Shown piece after piece: positions 46,228 through 58,123 of a DNA stretch of 64,000 nt. The stretch is from Carettochelys insculpta (taxonomy: Eukaryota; Chordata; Testudines; Carettochelyidae). The stretch covers positions 263,415,798 to 263,479,797 of the forward strand of contig NC_134138.1 of NCBI RefSeq assembly GCF_033958435.1, in the 5' to 3' direction. Under the pieces are notes generated by a model. That model did no database searches and was not told the origin of the DNA. It saw only the letters and a program-made list of their open reading frames with translations. The translations under genes and the position numbers were made by a program. The first letter of the stretch is position 1. Every line of letters starts with the position of its first letter.

Positions 46228-46907
46228 GGCTACGTCTACACGTGCACGCTACATCGAAATAGTCTATTTCGATGAATAACGTCTACACGTCCTCCAGGGC
46301 TGGGAACGTCGACGTTCAACTTCGACGTTGGGCAGCACCACATCAAAATAGGCGCTGCGAGGGAACGTCTACATGCCAAAGTAGCACACATCGAAATAAG
46401 GGTGCCAGGAACAGCTGCAGACAGGGTCACAGGGCGGACTCAACAGCAAGCCACTCCCTTAAAGGGCCCCTCCCAGACAGTTGCACTAAACAACACAAGA
46501 TCCACAGAGCCGACAACTGATTGCAGACCCTGTGCATGCAGCATGGATCCCCAGCTGCGGCAGCAGCAGCCAGAAGCCCTGGGCTAAGGGCTGCTGCACA
46601 CGATGACCATAGAGCCCCAGAGGGGCTGGAGAGAGAGCGTCTCTCAACCCCTCAGCTGATGGCTGCCATGGCGGACCCCGCTATTTCGATGGTGCGGGAC
46701 GCGGATCGTCTACATGTGCCCTACTTCGACGTTCAACTTCGAAGTAGGGCGCTATTCCCATCCCCTCATGGGGTTAGCGACTTTGACGTCTCGCCACCTA
46801 ACGTCGATTTCAACTTCGAAATAGCGCCCAACACGTGTAGCCATGACGGGCACTATTTCGAAGTTGGTGCCGCTACTTCGCAGTAGAGTGCACGTGTAGA
46901 CATGGCC
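46228..46907 (-). mobile_element. Harbinger internal-deletion derivative, copy 3 (680 bp)
   Basis: Same orientation as copy 1, with ends GGCTACGTCTACACG and GTGTAGACATGGCC and CTG duplicated at 46,225-46,227 and 46,908-46,910. It lacks about 30 bases of subterminal repeat present in copy 1 (the stretch around 'agcttatttcgatgttgcg'). It keeps the transposase start codon (ATG at 46,543-46,545, reading MDPQLRQQQPEALG on +). The TTCGAAATAG/TATTTCGATG motifs are present at both ends. Confidence 0.87.
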
Positions 46908-47214
46908 CTGGTGTTTCTAATCTTGATGCTGAAGTCAGCCTTAGTCCCACATTTTCAGTGCCTGATGTGCTTAAGAATTTTCTGTTGATGACACACAGCT
47001 CCATTGCAGGAGATATCAAGCAGAAAGCTAGAGGTATTGGCCGCTGGATAAGGAATGTTGGGACTTTTGGGACGGCACCAGGGGCTGTTTAGAATTACTG
47101 GATAAACAGATTAGATGAGTGTTATATTAAAGTGAACAGAAACAATATAGCTAATGTTCATATTTAAATAATAATTTGCAGGTTTCAGAGTTAACAGCTT
47201 AGTGAAATGAGAAG

Positions 47215-47310
47215 TGACTATAACCACCCACAGACGGACTTGAACCTGCAGACTGTGGAGCTTAGTGCAGGAGTCTTTATAATGTGAGCTAAAAGCCACC
47301 TCTCTCAGCC
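47215..47310 (-). repeat. Possible tRNA-derived SINE fragment
   Basis: On the minus strand, 'gtagcttttagctcacattataaagact' type sequence is followed by 'gcaggttcaagtccgtctgt', an A-box-like and B-box-like pair with tRNA spacing. No SINE body or tail is recognised. Confidence 0.4.
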
Positions 47311-47638
47311 AAGCCTGTAGAGAAGGTTCATTTTTTGCCTTTGTCAGAGGTCTAAGTGTTACTACATGGGGCAGTGATCCATACCTAGGTGTGAGGGTTA
47401 CACAAAGGTCATTATCCTCACCTCTCCTGAGCGTAGTTTCAGGCAGTCGCTCAAGGAAAGCACTTTGTTAGTTACACTTGGCTGACATTTTAAAGCTGTT
47501 CTTCACAGCCATGAGGGCTAGAAACATTTTGAATTTTGTTTGTTTCATCAAAGCTCAACTTCTGGAATGCAATTCTGAAGCAAGGGGCAGGACTATTACA
47601 CGGGAATTGTAGCAGAGTGAACACTGGGTCACTTACAG

Positions 47639-48532
47639 CAGAGGTGTGCAAGCTGGGGTTGGGGTGCAACATTTCAAAAGGGCTGCATAGCACAATTATC
47701 TCCCCCCCTCCCCCATAGGGGTCCTCCGCTGCCTCCTCATAGCTTCTGTGCACAGGTGTGCTGTGCTCTTGTGCTGCCCTGCCTGCTGCCCTGTCCCCCC
47801 AGTCTCTGCCATTGCCAGAGAGCCGGCATCACTTCCACTCTCCCCCTATGGGGGCCTCTGCTGCCCCCCACCATGGCCTCCCATGGCTCACCTGACCTGC
47901 GTTGCCAGCCCTCCAGTCCCATAGGGGGCCACCATCCCTGGGGAGCACCTCAATATCCCAGCCACATTTTCAGCATTTCCCGGCAGGAGCAAGCTGGGAC
48001 TCATGTTTTGCAGAGGCAGCTGAGTGGGCGTAAGTTTTACTGGGACAGCCCCTTGTTTCAGCTTCCCAGGGAGAGCCTAGTCTAGGCGTTTTTGTTTTGT
48101 TTTGTTCTGAAGTGCAATTATGTTGATCTTTTGCTCAATTTTAAAGGGCTGCCTGGAGCTAGTTGGGACTGCTGGAGAACTAGCTGGGTGGGTTCTTTAA
48201 AAATGAATCTTCTGTCTTAAGGGTTGCCTGGGAAGGCTGGTGTAGGTGGTAGGGCAAGTTCTTCAAACATCAGCCCCATTCTCAGCAGACCATTCAGCCC
48301 ACTCCAGCCTTGTCATTTGGGTTTCTTTGTTTGTCAACATTTACATAGGCAATCACAAAAGACAAACACTCCTGTAGCAACTTAAAGACTAATAAAATTA
48401 TTAGGTAATAAGGCTCCACTGGTCTTCTCTACCATTGCCAACAGAGCACAGTGCATTGTTTCCAGGTCTGGGGCCCCAGCTAATTGCAGGGACAAACAGT
48501 GGGGCCCTATGTAAAAAGTTTGCTCACCCCTG
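47639..48532. mobile_element. hAT-type MITE with ACTTACAG duplication
   Basis: The left end CAGAGGTGTGCAAGCTGGGG and the right end GTTTGCTCACCCCTG are inverted repeats, and ACTTACAG is exactly duplicated at 47,631-47,638 and 48,533-48,540. The 894-bp interior has no transposase and includes a PLE-type fragment near 48,345-48,412 ('gtagcaacttaaagactaat', 'aaaattattaggtaataagg'), so a PLE piece inserted into it. Confidence 0.82.
48345..48412. repeat. PLE terminal fragment nested in the hAT MITE
   Basis: 'cactcctgtagcaacttaaa' followed by 'gactaataaaattattagg' matches the arm sequence of the hairpin at 25,424-25,469. It lies inside 47,639-48,532. Confidence 0.6.
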
Positions 48533-48540
48533 ACTTACAG

Positions 48541-50352
48541 GAACTGCAACAGGCCATGTACCTCACGAATAATGAAAGAGTTCCCTGGAGACAGGACTAT
48601 CAGTGCCCCTGATCACACCTGGAAGGTGGGCCAGGCACAACTGGAGATGGAGCCTAGTTTGGGTGTGAGCATACAGGGAAGAAGCCCAGATGACAGGGAG
48701 GGGGGCAGGGAATAAAGGGTCAGGACCCCCTAGGGACTGTTGCCTGACGTGCTAAGGCACTACACTGAGCCTGCTTGCCCTGAAATAGCTTGGGCACCCT
48801 GCAATCCTGTCTTGCTGAGCATGGTTCTCCAGCCAGCCCCAGCATGGACACAGAGAAGGGCAATGTCCCTCTGCTTGAAATACAGACAACAGTCGATACA
48901 ACGAGGGACAAATTTTCAATGCACAGATATGCAGCTCTTGTGGGACCCAAGCCCTAGAAATATCTGCTTAGTGCTGCGTAGGGAGCTGTATAGCATAAGC
49001 ACATGAAATTTATCCTATTTATCAGTATACAAAGAGATATGCACAGACTCCTTGCCCCTCCTCCTCCTTCCATGTAACAACTATTTACACTAGGTTAATT
49101 AATAAACAAAGGTGCTTTTATGAATGTAACCCTTCTTTTAACAGCAGGTGACTGCAGGAAGGGCCAGGTTCAGTTCTTAGGGGATTCTGTCAATAATGTA
49201 ACCAAACTCATTGGAGCCAGTGACACAGTAACCTGGGACAATCTCACCCCACCTGCTGGATGCTTGTGAAGGCAGTTCTTTCCCTCTCACAGCCACAGAG
49301 TCTGAGATAGAAGCAGTCTGTTTAATAACCACAGCCAAACATAAATCTACACAGTGTCAAAGGCAGTATTCATAAACAAAGGAAAGGAAAACCCGCCCCA
49401 TTAAGCAAGGCATTGTCTCCAGAGTCTGCTGAGCCAAATCCCTTGCTTAGAGCTCTTTATCTGCATGCCCACATTTGCGGAGTGTACCTCCACCTCAGTT
49501 CTCCAGTCACAGAGCAGACTGGTCTGTACCAACCCAGAGTTCACAGGTACTTCAGCATGGAGACTCTTGCCACCCTAGGATCACCTGCTGGCTGCTTACC
49601 TGCTGCTCCTGCCAGCCATCCCTGCTGGCTGCTTGCCTGGTGCTCCTGTTGGCTGTTGTTCTCCTGCTGATCTGTAGGCTTAGCTGTAAGCAAAATCCTG
49701 TGATTTCAGTTCTCAGTGGCTTCAGTTGCCAGTGATTTCAGCTCTGGGCCTAACCACGAAGTATCTCAGTATCCATCAGGGTGGATTTTCACAGAATAAC
49801 TACAGACCCCAGCATTGGTCTAGATTTTAGTTGTGCCAGTTGGTTCAACCAGTATCCCCTCCTCTTTTCTACTCCACAGTGCTATGCTGAAGGGAGCCGT
49901 GTATGATCCACATCTTGCATAGCAATGATGACTGCACTGTATCCCACAATAATTTCAAGCATTGGTGGTTTTCCATAATTCCTACCTTTGGTGATAACAT
50001 AATTTGTGACTTTACAAGAAACAAGTTGTTTACAACATGCATAACACCACTGCATCTTTTCTTTTGAATACCCCGCAGGTCTTATAAACAAAGCAACTAT
50101 TTGCATAGACACACCCTGAAGCACTTCCCACTTCCATGTAAATGATGTAGCAGTAGAATACAGACGAACGTGGGTACCTCTGTTTTACTGTGTAAATAAT
50201 CTGTAAAGGACATATTCCTTAAATGCTTTCAGTTCCTGTTTCCACATTCCTTACATCAAGTATAAAAGACAGCAGATAGAAAAAAGGTTACTAAGCAAGA
50301 TATAATAGACCATGCTAAACTTAGTACAATAAAGAAAGGAGTTTCATGTGTA
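48541..50352. other. Intergenic sequence, no gene seen
   Basis: No supported genes. 'gctggctgcttacctgctgc' and 'gctggctgcttgcctggtgc' at about 49,590-49,650 are a diverged tandem duplication. Confidence 0.5.
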
Positions 50353-50550
50353 TCTCACCCTGGCTCTGTAGTTTGTGCATTGGCCTGCTAAACTCAGAGT
50401 TGTGAGTTTAATCTTGGAGGGGGTCATTTAGGGGTCTGAGGCAAATAGATTTAAAAAAAAGAAAATGCTGCTTGTCCTGCTAAGAGGGTAAGGGAGTGGA
50501 CTTGATGACCTCCTGAGGTCCCTTCTAGCTCTATGAGATGTATATATCCA
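50353..50550 (+). repeat. tRNA-derived SINE (Cry-like)
   Basis: The head reads 'ctctgtagtttgtgcattgg', then 'cctgctaaactcagagttgt' and GAGTTTAATCTTGG, giving an A-box-like and a B-box-like internal promoter with tRNA spacing. A body with 'gggggtcatttaggggtctg' and the tail 'ggacttgatgacctcctgag', 'gtcccttctagctctatgag' follow. This is the arrangement of the turtle Cry/pol III SINE and is a main reason to call the genome cryptodiran turtle. Confidence 0.75.
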
Positions 50551-50785
50551 TAAAAGTTGCTCTAATTATCTGCCTTCCAGCCTGGATCCAGTTAAGTCTC
50601 AGTTGCTTCCAACAGTTGTCTTGGGTGGTGTTCCAGAGGGGGTTTACTTCACTTCCCACCTTTAAATGGGTTTTGCAAAAGGTGTGAATCCTTTTTGTTC
50701 ATTTTAAAATTTCTTTTCCTCTATTGTGGAAGAATTCAGCATCCAAGATGGATCTCAGCAGTAAGGGACACAGTCTCATGCTTTT

Positions 50786-52420
50786 CATAGAATCATAGAC
50801 TGCTAGGACTGGAAAGGACCTTGAGAGGTCATCAAGTCCAGCCCCTTGCCCTCATGGCAGGATCACGTACTGTCTAGAACATCCCTGGTAGACATCTATC
50901 TAACCTGTTCTTAAATATCTCCAGAGATGGAGATTCCACAACCTCCCTAAGCATTTATTCCAGTGTTTGACCACCCTGACAGTTAGGAACTTTTTCCTAA
51001 TGTTCAACCTAAACCTCCCTTGCTGCAGTTTAAGCCCATTGCTTCTTGTTCTATCCTCACAGACCAAGAAGATACAAGTTTTCTCCCTCCTCCTTATAAC
51101 ACCCTCTTAGATACCTGAAAACTGCTATCATGTCCCCACCCTCAATCTTCTTTTTTCCAAACTAAACAAGCCCCATTCTTTCAGCCTTTCTTCATAGGTC
51201 ATGTTCTCTAGACCTCCCTTGTCCTTGGTCTTCCTCTTGCTTCTAATGTACGTATAAAAAGTCTTCTTATTTCCCTTTATGCCCGTAGCTAGTTTGAGCT
51301 CATTTTGTGTCTTTGCCTTTCTAATCTTGTCCCTGCATTCCTGTGTTGTTTGCCAATGTTCACCCTTTGTAATTTGGCCTAGTTTTCATTTTTTGTATGA
51401 TTCCTTTTTATTTTGAGATCATGCAAGATCTCCTGGTTAAGCTAAGGTGGTCTTTTGCCATATTTTCTATCTTTCCTATGCAGAGGAATAGCTTGCTTTT
51501 GGGCCCTTAATAATGTCCCTTTGAAAAACTGCCCAACTCTCCTCCGTTGTTTTTCCCCTCAGTCTTGCTTCCTATGGGACCTTACCTACCAGCTCTCTGA
51601 GTTTACCAAAATCCACCTTCCTGAAATCCATTGTTTCCATTTTGCTGTTCTCCCTTCTACCCTTCCTTATAATTGTAAATTCTATGATTTCATGATCACT
51701 TTCACCCAAGCTGCCTTCCACTTTCAAATTCTCAATCAGTTCCTCCCTATTTGCTAAAATCAAATCTAGGACAGCTTCCCCCGGTAGCTTTTTCAACCTT
51801 TTGAAATAAAAAGTTGTCTCCAGTGCAATCCAAGAACTTATTGGCTAGTCTGTGACCCGCTGTGTTAGTTTCCTAACATATATCTGGATAGTTGAAGTCC
51901 CCCATCACCACCAAATCCTGGGCCCTGGATGATTTTGTTAGTTGTTTAAAAAAAGCCTCATCAACCTCTTTCGTCTGGGTAGGTGGCCTGTAGTAGCCTC
52001 CTAGCAGGACATCACCCTTGCTTTTTACCCCTTTTAGCCTAACCCAGAGACTCTCAACACATCAGTTTCCTACGTCCATCTCCACCTCAGTCCAAGTGTG
52101 CACATTTTTAATATATAATGCAACATCTCCTCCCTTTTCCCTGTCTATCCTTCCTGACCAAGCTGTACCCTTCCATAGCAACATTCCAATCATGTATTAT
52201 CTCACCAAGTTTCTGTGATGCCAATGGTGTCATAGTTGTATTTATTTATTAGCACATCCAGTTCTTCCTGCTTATTACCCATACTTCTTGCATTTGTATA
52301 TAGGCATCTAAGATATTGATATGATCTTTTGCAAGGCCTCTGTCCCATGCTTCCACAGGGCCCCTGTCCCCATACACCCTGACCCACATGTCCGCAGGAA
52401 GGGTTTGTCCTTTGTCTCTT
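50786..52420 (-). mobile_element. CR1 LINE, internally deleted
   Basis: The minus-strand 3' end is at about 50,786 ('tcatagaatcatag', the inverse of the ATTCTATGAT-type CR1 terminal repeat). It is followed by the CR1 3' region to about 51,195 ('actggaaaggaccttgagag', 'gtcatcaagtccagcccctt'). Immediately next to it, 51,200-52,400 on the same strand carries the N-terminal endonuclease part. The reverse transcriptase that should lie between them is missing. Confidence 0.75.
51572..52387 (-). pseudogene. CR1 endonuclease, broken
   Basis: Minus-strand pieces of the CR1 apurinic-like endonuclease. The frame at 52,202-52,387 has LRCLYTNARSMGNKQEELDV and DTIGITETW. Near 51,880-51,910 the minus strand reads VVMGDFNYPDI with the metal-binding Asp/Asn. 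The frame at 51,572-51,796 has [12 protein letters not shown] and [11 protein letters not shown] with the catalytic SDH. These are in separate frames with stops between them, so the gene is dead. This domain nicks the target in functional CR1 copies. Confidence 0.75.
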
Positions 52421-53395
52421 GCTAATGGGCCCTCACAGCCCTAAAGTGGGAGCGACTCAAAGCAGTGAATAGGTTGCAATATTGATAGTGCAAGCAAGAT
52501 ATACATAAAAAAGGCTTTCACCATGGCAAATGTGTGAGCTGCGTTGGGGAGGACAGACTCTTCACCTGTACAGCTTAGCTGCAGCTACTACTGTGGTCTA
52601 TGGGGAGGCATAGCACATCCAGCCTGCTGCACCTCTACGTTTTGTAGCCAATTGGCACTCACCCATCCACTCTAGCTTCACACTGAACTAGAGGGTCCAG
52701 TGCCTGTAGGCTGGGACCACCGCATCTCTGGCCTCACTGAAGAGTGGCCCTGCTGCTGTGGACTTGAATGCAGCTATATTACACTGCACTAATCCTTAAA
52801 GGGGAAGAAAACAGCTATTAGTAGGCCAGAAAAATGACACTTGTGAGGAGAATTTGTCCCCAGTAGATTTTTCTCTAGCAATACCTACATGAGGCATCGG
52901 TGTCTCTTCAGATGTTCTGACTAGATGAGCTCGCTATTGTCCAGGTCATAAAGCAAGACTGCAGAAGAACTGGAGCGCTTCAGAAACACTGTTGAGTGGC
53001 ACAAAGAGTGAAGCTATGTGCTTCAGCTGCAGCAGGTTTCAACAGCTGTGTGGTGCCAGGCTTGGGTTCCAGCTGACTCTGTGAGTGAGCAGTCCTGCTG
53101 CTGTTACTCCACTGTATGTGCTACTCTATTGACCACCTTATAGAGGTCTGGTGACATATGGGGATAGCATCACAAACACATTTAGTGTAGTGCCTAACTA
53201 ACATTAGATGCCTAGGGCAACGTCTACACTGCCACTTACACCAGTGTAATTTAGGTAGGTTGAGGGAGTGAAAAAAGAGCACCTCCTCTACCCCGCCTGA
53301 TTGGCATAAGTTACACCAGTATAAGTGGTGGTATGCACTGCACTGTGTTAGCAGGAGAGCTTCCCCACTGACATAGCTGCTGCTTGTTAGGGTTG
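52421..53395. other. Intergenic sequence, no gene seen
   Basis: No supported gene. 'gggcaacgtctacactgcca' and 'cttacaccagtgtaatttag' at about 53,216-53,256, with 'ttacaccagtataagtggtg' at about 53,311, suggest a small decayed MITE. Confidence 0.45.
53216..53345. mobile_element. Small decayed DNA MITE
   Basis: GGGCAACGTCTACACTGCC, with inner ACTTACACCAGTGTAA and TTACACCAGTATAAGT repeats, resembles other CGTCTACAC-type short elements here. The right end is not clear. Confidence 0.4.
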
Positions 53396-53404
53396 GTTTA
53401 ATTA

Positions 53405-53480
53405 TGAGAGCTCCAATAGCCCAGCGGTTACAGCACTGCCTTGGGATTGGTGCCAATCTCTGCTTTTTACAAATAGAACA
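53405..53480 (+). repeat. Possible tRNA-like SINE head
   Basis: 'gctccaatagcccagcggtt' then 'acagcactgccttgggattg' resembles a tRNA 5' half with an A box (TAGCCCAGCGG). The B box is degenerate. A SINE or tRNA pseudogene is possible. Confidence 0.35.
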
Positions 53481-53637
53481 GCTTCAACAGGAGAAATTGT
53501 GAGGACACCACTGTCCCCCATCCCCAAGCAGCTGGGACGCTGAGCTGGGCAGAGAGAGCCCTGCTTTCAAGTCCCTGCTTCACATCAGGCGTAATGGAGA
53601 TTAGAACCAGCTCAGTGCAGTGACTATGGGGTTAAGG

Positions 53638-54218
53638 CAAGGGTGTCCATCCTTTTTCCATGGGGGGCCACATGGCAATTTTTTACATGTTCTGGGGGCC
53701 AAGCACAAAATAGTCACAAACCTATCCCTCCATCCCCAGGCTTAACCCCTCTCAGCCCCAAACCTGTTCCAGGCTTAAACTCCTTGCAGCTCCAAACCCA
53801 GGATTAACTTACCTTACACAGGAGCTCCGGATGCTGCTGCCCCCCGACTGCATCTTCACTGGGCTGCCATATCCTCCTCAGTGCAGCTGCATGACTCCTC
53901 CCAGCCTCCTACTCCCTCCTCCACCTGCAGCATGTGCAGCTCTCTGCACTTCTGCACTGAAATAATGGGACTCCATTTAATCGGTTTAACAGCCACATCC
54001 CTCCTGCCTGCTGTTAAACCAATTAAATTGAGTCTTACTTTCTGTGCAGCAGGACAGGGAACTGGAGGGGGAGTGGTGGTGGTGGTGGGAGCTGCAAATG
54101 GCTCCTACAAGAGCCACCCATCCAGTTTTCAAAATGACACCATTGCTGGCTCCGCAGTCTGGATGAAAAGGCTCTGTGAGCCAGATTCTGGCCTGCAGCC
54201 ATATGTTGGACACTCCTG
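53638..54218. mobile_element. hAT-type MITE with GGTTAAGG duplication
   Basis: The left end CAAGGGTGTCCATCC and the right end GTTGGACACTCCTG are inverted repeats. GGTTAAGG is exactly duplicated at 53,630-53,637 and 54,219-54,226. The left interior 'ccatggggggccacatggca' is typical of this group. The 581-bp element has no transposase. An interior palindrome, 'ttaatcggtttaacagc' / 'gctgttaaaccaattaa', lies at about 53,977-54,027. Confidence 0.83.
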
Positions 54219-54226
54219 GGTTAAGG

Positions 54227-57200
54227 GGACAGTAATATTTCCCCTTAATTTTTTTTTTTTTTGTGACAAAGGACTGACCTGACTTCAGTGCTTGCCTTCC
54301 AGAGAGGGTGCAGAGCTGTGAACCCCCAGTGGAGTTAGGCAGGTCCCTCTAGTCTACAGTTAGAGACCTAACTCCTTTTGAGGGTTGTGCCTTAGGTCCC
54401 ATATTCTCAGGCAGCTCCTTGCTCAGCACGCTGGAATTTGTGAAGCCCTTTTAGCTGCCCAGCTCTCTCCAGGCCTCATATATGCAGGAGCCTGGAGACA
54501 CACTGGGAGCCTAACTCAGCTGTGGATTCCATTAGATAGCAAGATGCCTACATGCAAAGTGTGGCAAAGCTGAGCCTATGTCCCCTTTGTGGATGTAGTC
54601 GTTACTTTCAGTGCCTAACCTAAGATGCCTTTTAAGTGGCCTGATTTTATAGAAGGCATGTGCTTGGTGTGCATGTGTAATGTACAAAAATCATATACAC
54701 GCACCAATGAGGAAGAGTTAATCTTAAAAAAAACTAGCCTCAGTTCAGCTAGACCCAGGTGGGGCTAATATGATTTCCAGTGCTCCTAAACGTACTGTGA
54801 ACAAGCAAGTTAGCCTCTTGCTATCGCCTCAAACTTAGCTAGAACATGGGGCTAGCTGACTAGCACATTATTATAAAAGCCCCCTTTAATTCCATCTCTT
54901 CTCCTCTGAGGTTCTTATGTGTCTGTTTGGTTAGACAGAAAACCAAATGCTTTTGTCTAGTCACAAAATAATGTCAATGGAATTTTTAATGCAAAAACAA
55001 AGCCTGGCAAGATTTGAACTTTCAAGGGCTGAATCCCCACTACTGTACTTGCAGAATACTATTATCACTATACTGGCACCAGTGAAGCTACTCCAGTGTA
55101 AAACTGGAAACCCAGAATGGAGAATTAGCCCCATATTTTTCACCACAAAACTTGTCCACATATTACCTGTTATCTTTAGTTTTTCCTGAATGTTCAGCCG
55201 CTGTATTAGCCAGCAGAGGGAGCTCAGACTGTCCCATGAAGACTTATGAAACAAAGAAATCACTTAATCACTAGGCCTATGGAGATAAAAGGGATTTCCT
55301 GTGGTCATAGCAAGCTCTATGTCTTGTGGGGCATACAGGGAATAACTGTAAATTCCAAAATAACAGCTTTTATTGCTTGTGCAGAGCCAGGAAGCCACTA
55401 TTTTGCCAGAGCTATCTCTAGGTGGGAGATGTGCAAGCTTTGCTGGCCGGGGGAGAACATGGAATCAAGACCTCTGAGTTCTCATTTTTTTAAAAACAAG
55501 AAATAACTCTTCAGTGCTATCATGGCTGCTGGAGAGTAAAGACACCAGTAGTAGCTGACTCAGGTGGCAGCTCGGAAAGCAAAATGCACCATTTAGCGGA
55601 AGTGTAAAAATACACACATGGCTTAGTGTTTTTGCTTGAGATGGAGGCTTGTCTCCCTCATTGTTCTACCTCCCCCGACAGAGCCCTAGATAGGAGACAT
55701 CCATCTCCCTGCCTCCTCCCACCCTAGTTGCCATAATAAAAGAGGAGCGGGAGCCTCATGGACTGAGATGGCAAGGTTGGCTCCTTCCTTACCTCTAGGA
55801 CTCTGGAAATGGGTCTTCTTGTCATCTTCCCCTCTGGAGGGGAAAGGGTTTCTGGGCCCATGTGTACCAAAATGGCAGGTCCATAGTGTAGTAAAATGAG
55901 GGCCTGAAACATAAGAAGCTTACAACCTAAGCACATGTGTCACCTGGCACGCTCGTTGCTGTTTGTAACCAAGACCTTACACGCAGGTGGATAATCTATC
56001 TACCTAACTGCAGAAATGTTCAAAAGCAGATGAGAGGAGTATTTTTATGGAAAAAATAAAACAAAAAAACTCATTTCCTATTCTCTGTCAATATCAAACA
56101 CATTTCCAGTGTCCAGAGCTTTCTTTTGCCCTGCTTCTCCACTGAGAACTGCCCCAATATCCTTCAGACTTCAATGCAGATTACTCATGACTGTAAGCAT
56201 TTCTCTCAGAAGCATTTGCAGGATGGTGCTTCTAGGTGTCTTTGCCATTTATGAAGGTGCTATGCTTGTTTTTTGTTCAAGCAGCATAATGTATAACAGT
56301 AAAAGCCTAATTTTTGTGAAATGCTGGATTAATATTTTCATATGTAGGGTGGCACAACTGGGGATTTCAAATTCATTATTCATCTCAGTATGTTCTTGTT
56401 GCATTCAAGGAATGGTAAAGGAGCCCTCTGTGGCTAATTTAACACCTGCAGATTCCCAAGGTTATAACCAAAGTGTATATAGTATAGTGAGTGGATAGTT
56501 CCTGCTGATTCATTCATATAAATCACTCCACTTCTCATTAAGGCTGAATGTTTCCAAAAGAGTTTCAGATACATTTCCCTGTCCAACACCCTTGATTTTA
56601 TTGTGGATTAACATGATCTGGTTTAGACAAAAAAAAAAAAAACCAACCAACCAAAAAAAACCAACAAAGAACTGACAGCAAACCTTTCCATTTCTTGTCA
56701 GAAAACCTAAGGAGAGTTCTTGCAGGCTGCATATCCTTCCCATGTATTCCTTGGATATGTGAAGGAGGAGGCTAGGGAGAAGGGAGACAAATAACAGGTA
56801 GGTCTGTGGATATGGAAATCATGCTACAATATGGCTCTAAGCAGCACCATCTGATCGCCTTCAGAAATTACTGCAAAGCTCTCCTATATAAGGAACATTG
56901 TCAGGCCTAGTGAGGACTGAGTAACAAAACCCTCCTGTTCTCATCTGCACTTCCCATTGGAGAACCTGGGAGGGGTATTAGCTTCTTACCCATGCTGTGC
57001 TGTGAGGGAGGCTTTCAGCTTAGGAAGTCCTGAAAAGAAACTGAAACCTGTGAGCTGGGTGATGTTAGACCAAGTGAATCTGTCAAGGAACTTGCGCTGG
57101 GGGAATCTGAGTTATAGGTGTGTGAAATAAAGGAAATTATTTATGATGCAGTGGTCTCAATTTATGGGTAATTGTACCTGCGTCCTCACCTTCTGTGATT

Positions 57201-57683
57201 CACTCTAGGCATACCCCATTAGATCTTTGACTGTCACCTGTCACAGCACAGGGACCTTTGCACCACTCTTTTGACGAGGGATTTTAAAGCTGCACAAACA
57301 ATATCAATTGCCTTCACTGCAATATCCTGAACAAGCTAGTCTGCCTAAAGGCCAGTGCATGCACTTTATTTCCTCTCTATGAACAGTGTATTGCCAGCTC
57401 TTACAATTTACCACATAACTGTTCCTAAGCAAGCACATTTATTCTTAAAAGTAGTACAGAGAAAGCAATAAATATGCACACACAAAAGGTGCCAGGAGTC
57501 ACCCATCAGTTTTATGAGGCCCAAATAAGCCAAAGACTTTCTATGCCATCCACAATGATTAGGAACCCCCTTCTCCTGGATCAGGGGAAAAAAGAGCCTC
57601 TAACTGCAGCTTTTTTACTGCTAAAAGCACTCTTTAATCTGCTGGTCTCTGGAAAATCCCATTGGAACCAGTGTATACATCTC
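54227..57683. other. Intergenic sequence, no gene seen
   Basis: No coding region or complete repeat is supported. Simple A-rich tracts lie near 56,630-56,660. A 129-codon + frame at 56,109-56,498 is AT-rich and has no known motif. Confidence 0.5.
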
Positions 57684-57686
57684 TAA

Positions 57687-57900
57687 AGCCGCATCTACAC
57701 GAGCAGGCTACTTCGAAGTAGCCGTGCCAACTTCGAAATAGCGCCTGCCACGTCTACACATGGCGGGAGCTATTTTGAAGTTGAAATCAATGTAAGGTAG
57801 CGAGACGTCGAAGTTGCTATCCCCATCAGGAGATGGGAATAGTGCCCTACTTGGACGTTGAATGTCGAAGTAGGGCACGTGTAGGTGATCCACGTCCCGC
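57687..57900. repeat. Left TIR and subterminal repeat region
   Basis: After the terminus come CTACTTCGAAGTAG (a perfect palindrome), AACTTCGAAATAGCGCC, CGTCGAAGTTGC and similar words. They match the right end of copies 1 and 3 and the left end of copy 2. Probable binding region for the element's own proteins (inference). Confidence 0.75.
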
Positions 57901-58123
57901 AACATCGAAAGAGCGGGGTCCGCCATGGTGGCCATCAGCTGAGGGGGGTTGAGAGACGCTTTCTCCAGCCCCTGAGCTCTATGGTCGCCGCGTGCAGCAG
58001 CCCCTTAAAGGTCCCCACCCCCTGTGTTCCTGTGCAGGAAGCTGAGAGCGCGTGCAGGCGGCAGCACAGCCACGCAGCCAGCCTGCATGCCCGCAGCAGC
58101 CCCAATCCACCACCCCCGCAGCG

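Noticed and set aside
57885..58123. Myb-like protein starting at the upstream frame near 57,885
   Set aside because: This region lies in the subterminal repeat DNA and is shared with non-coding derivatives; the ATG at 58,124 is a better start, with a one-base shift after it.
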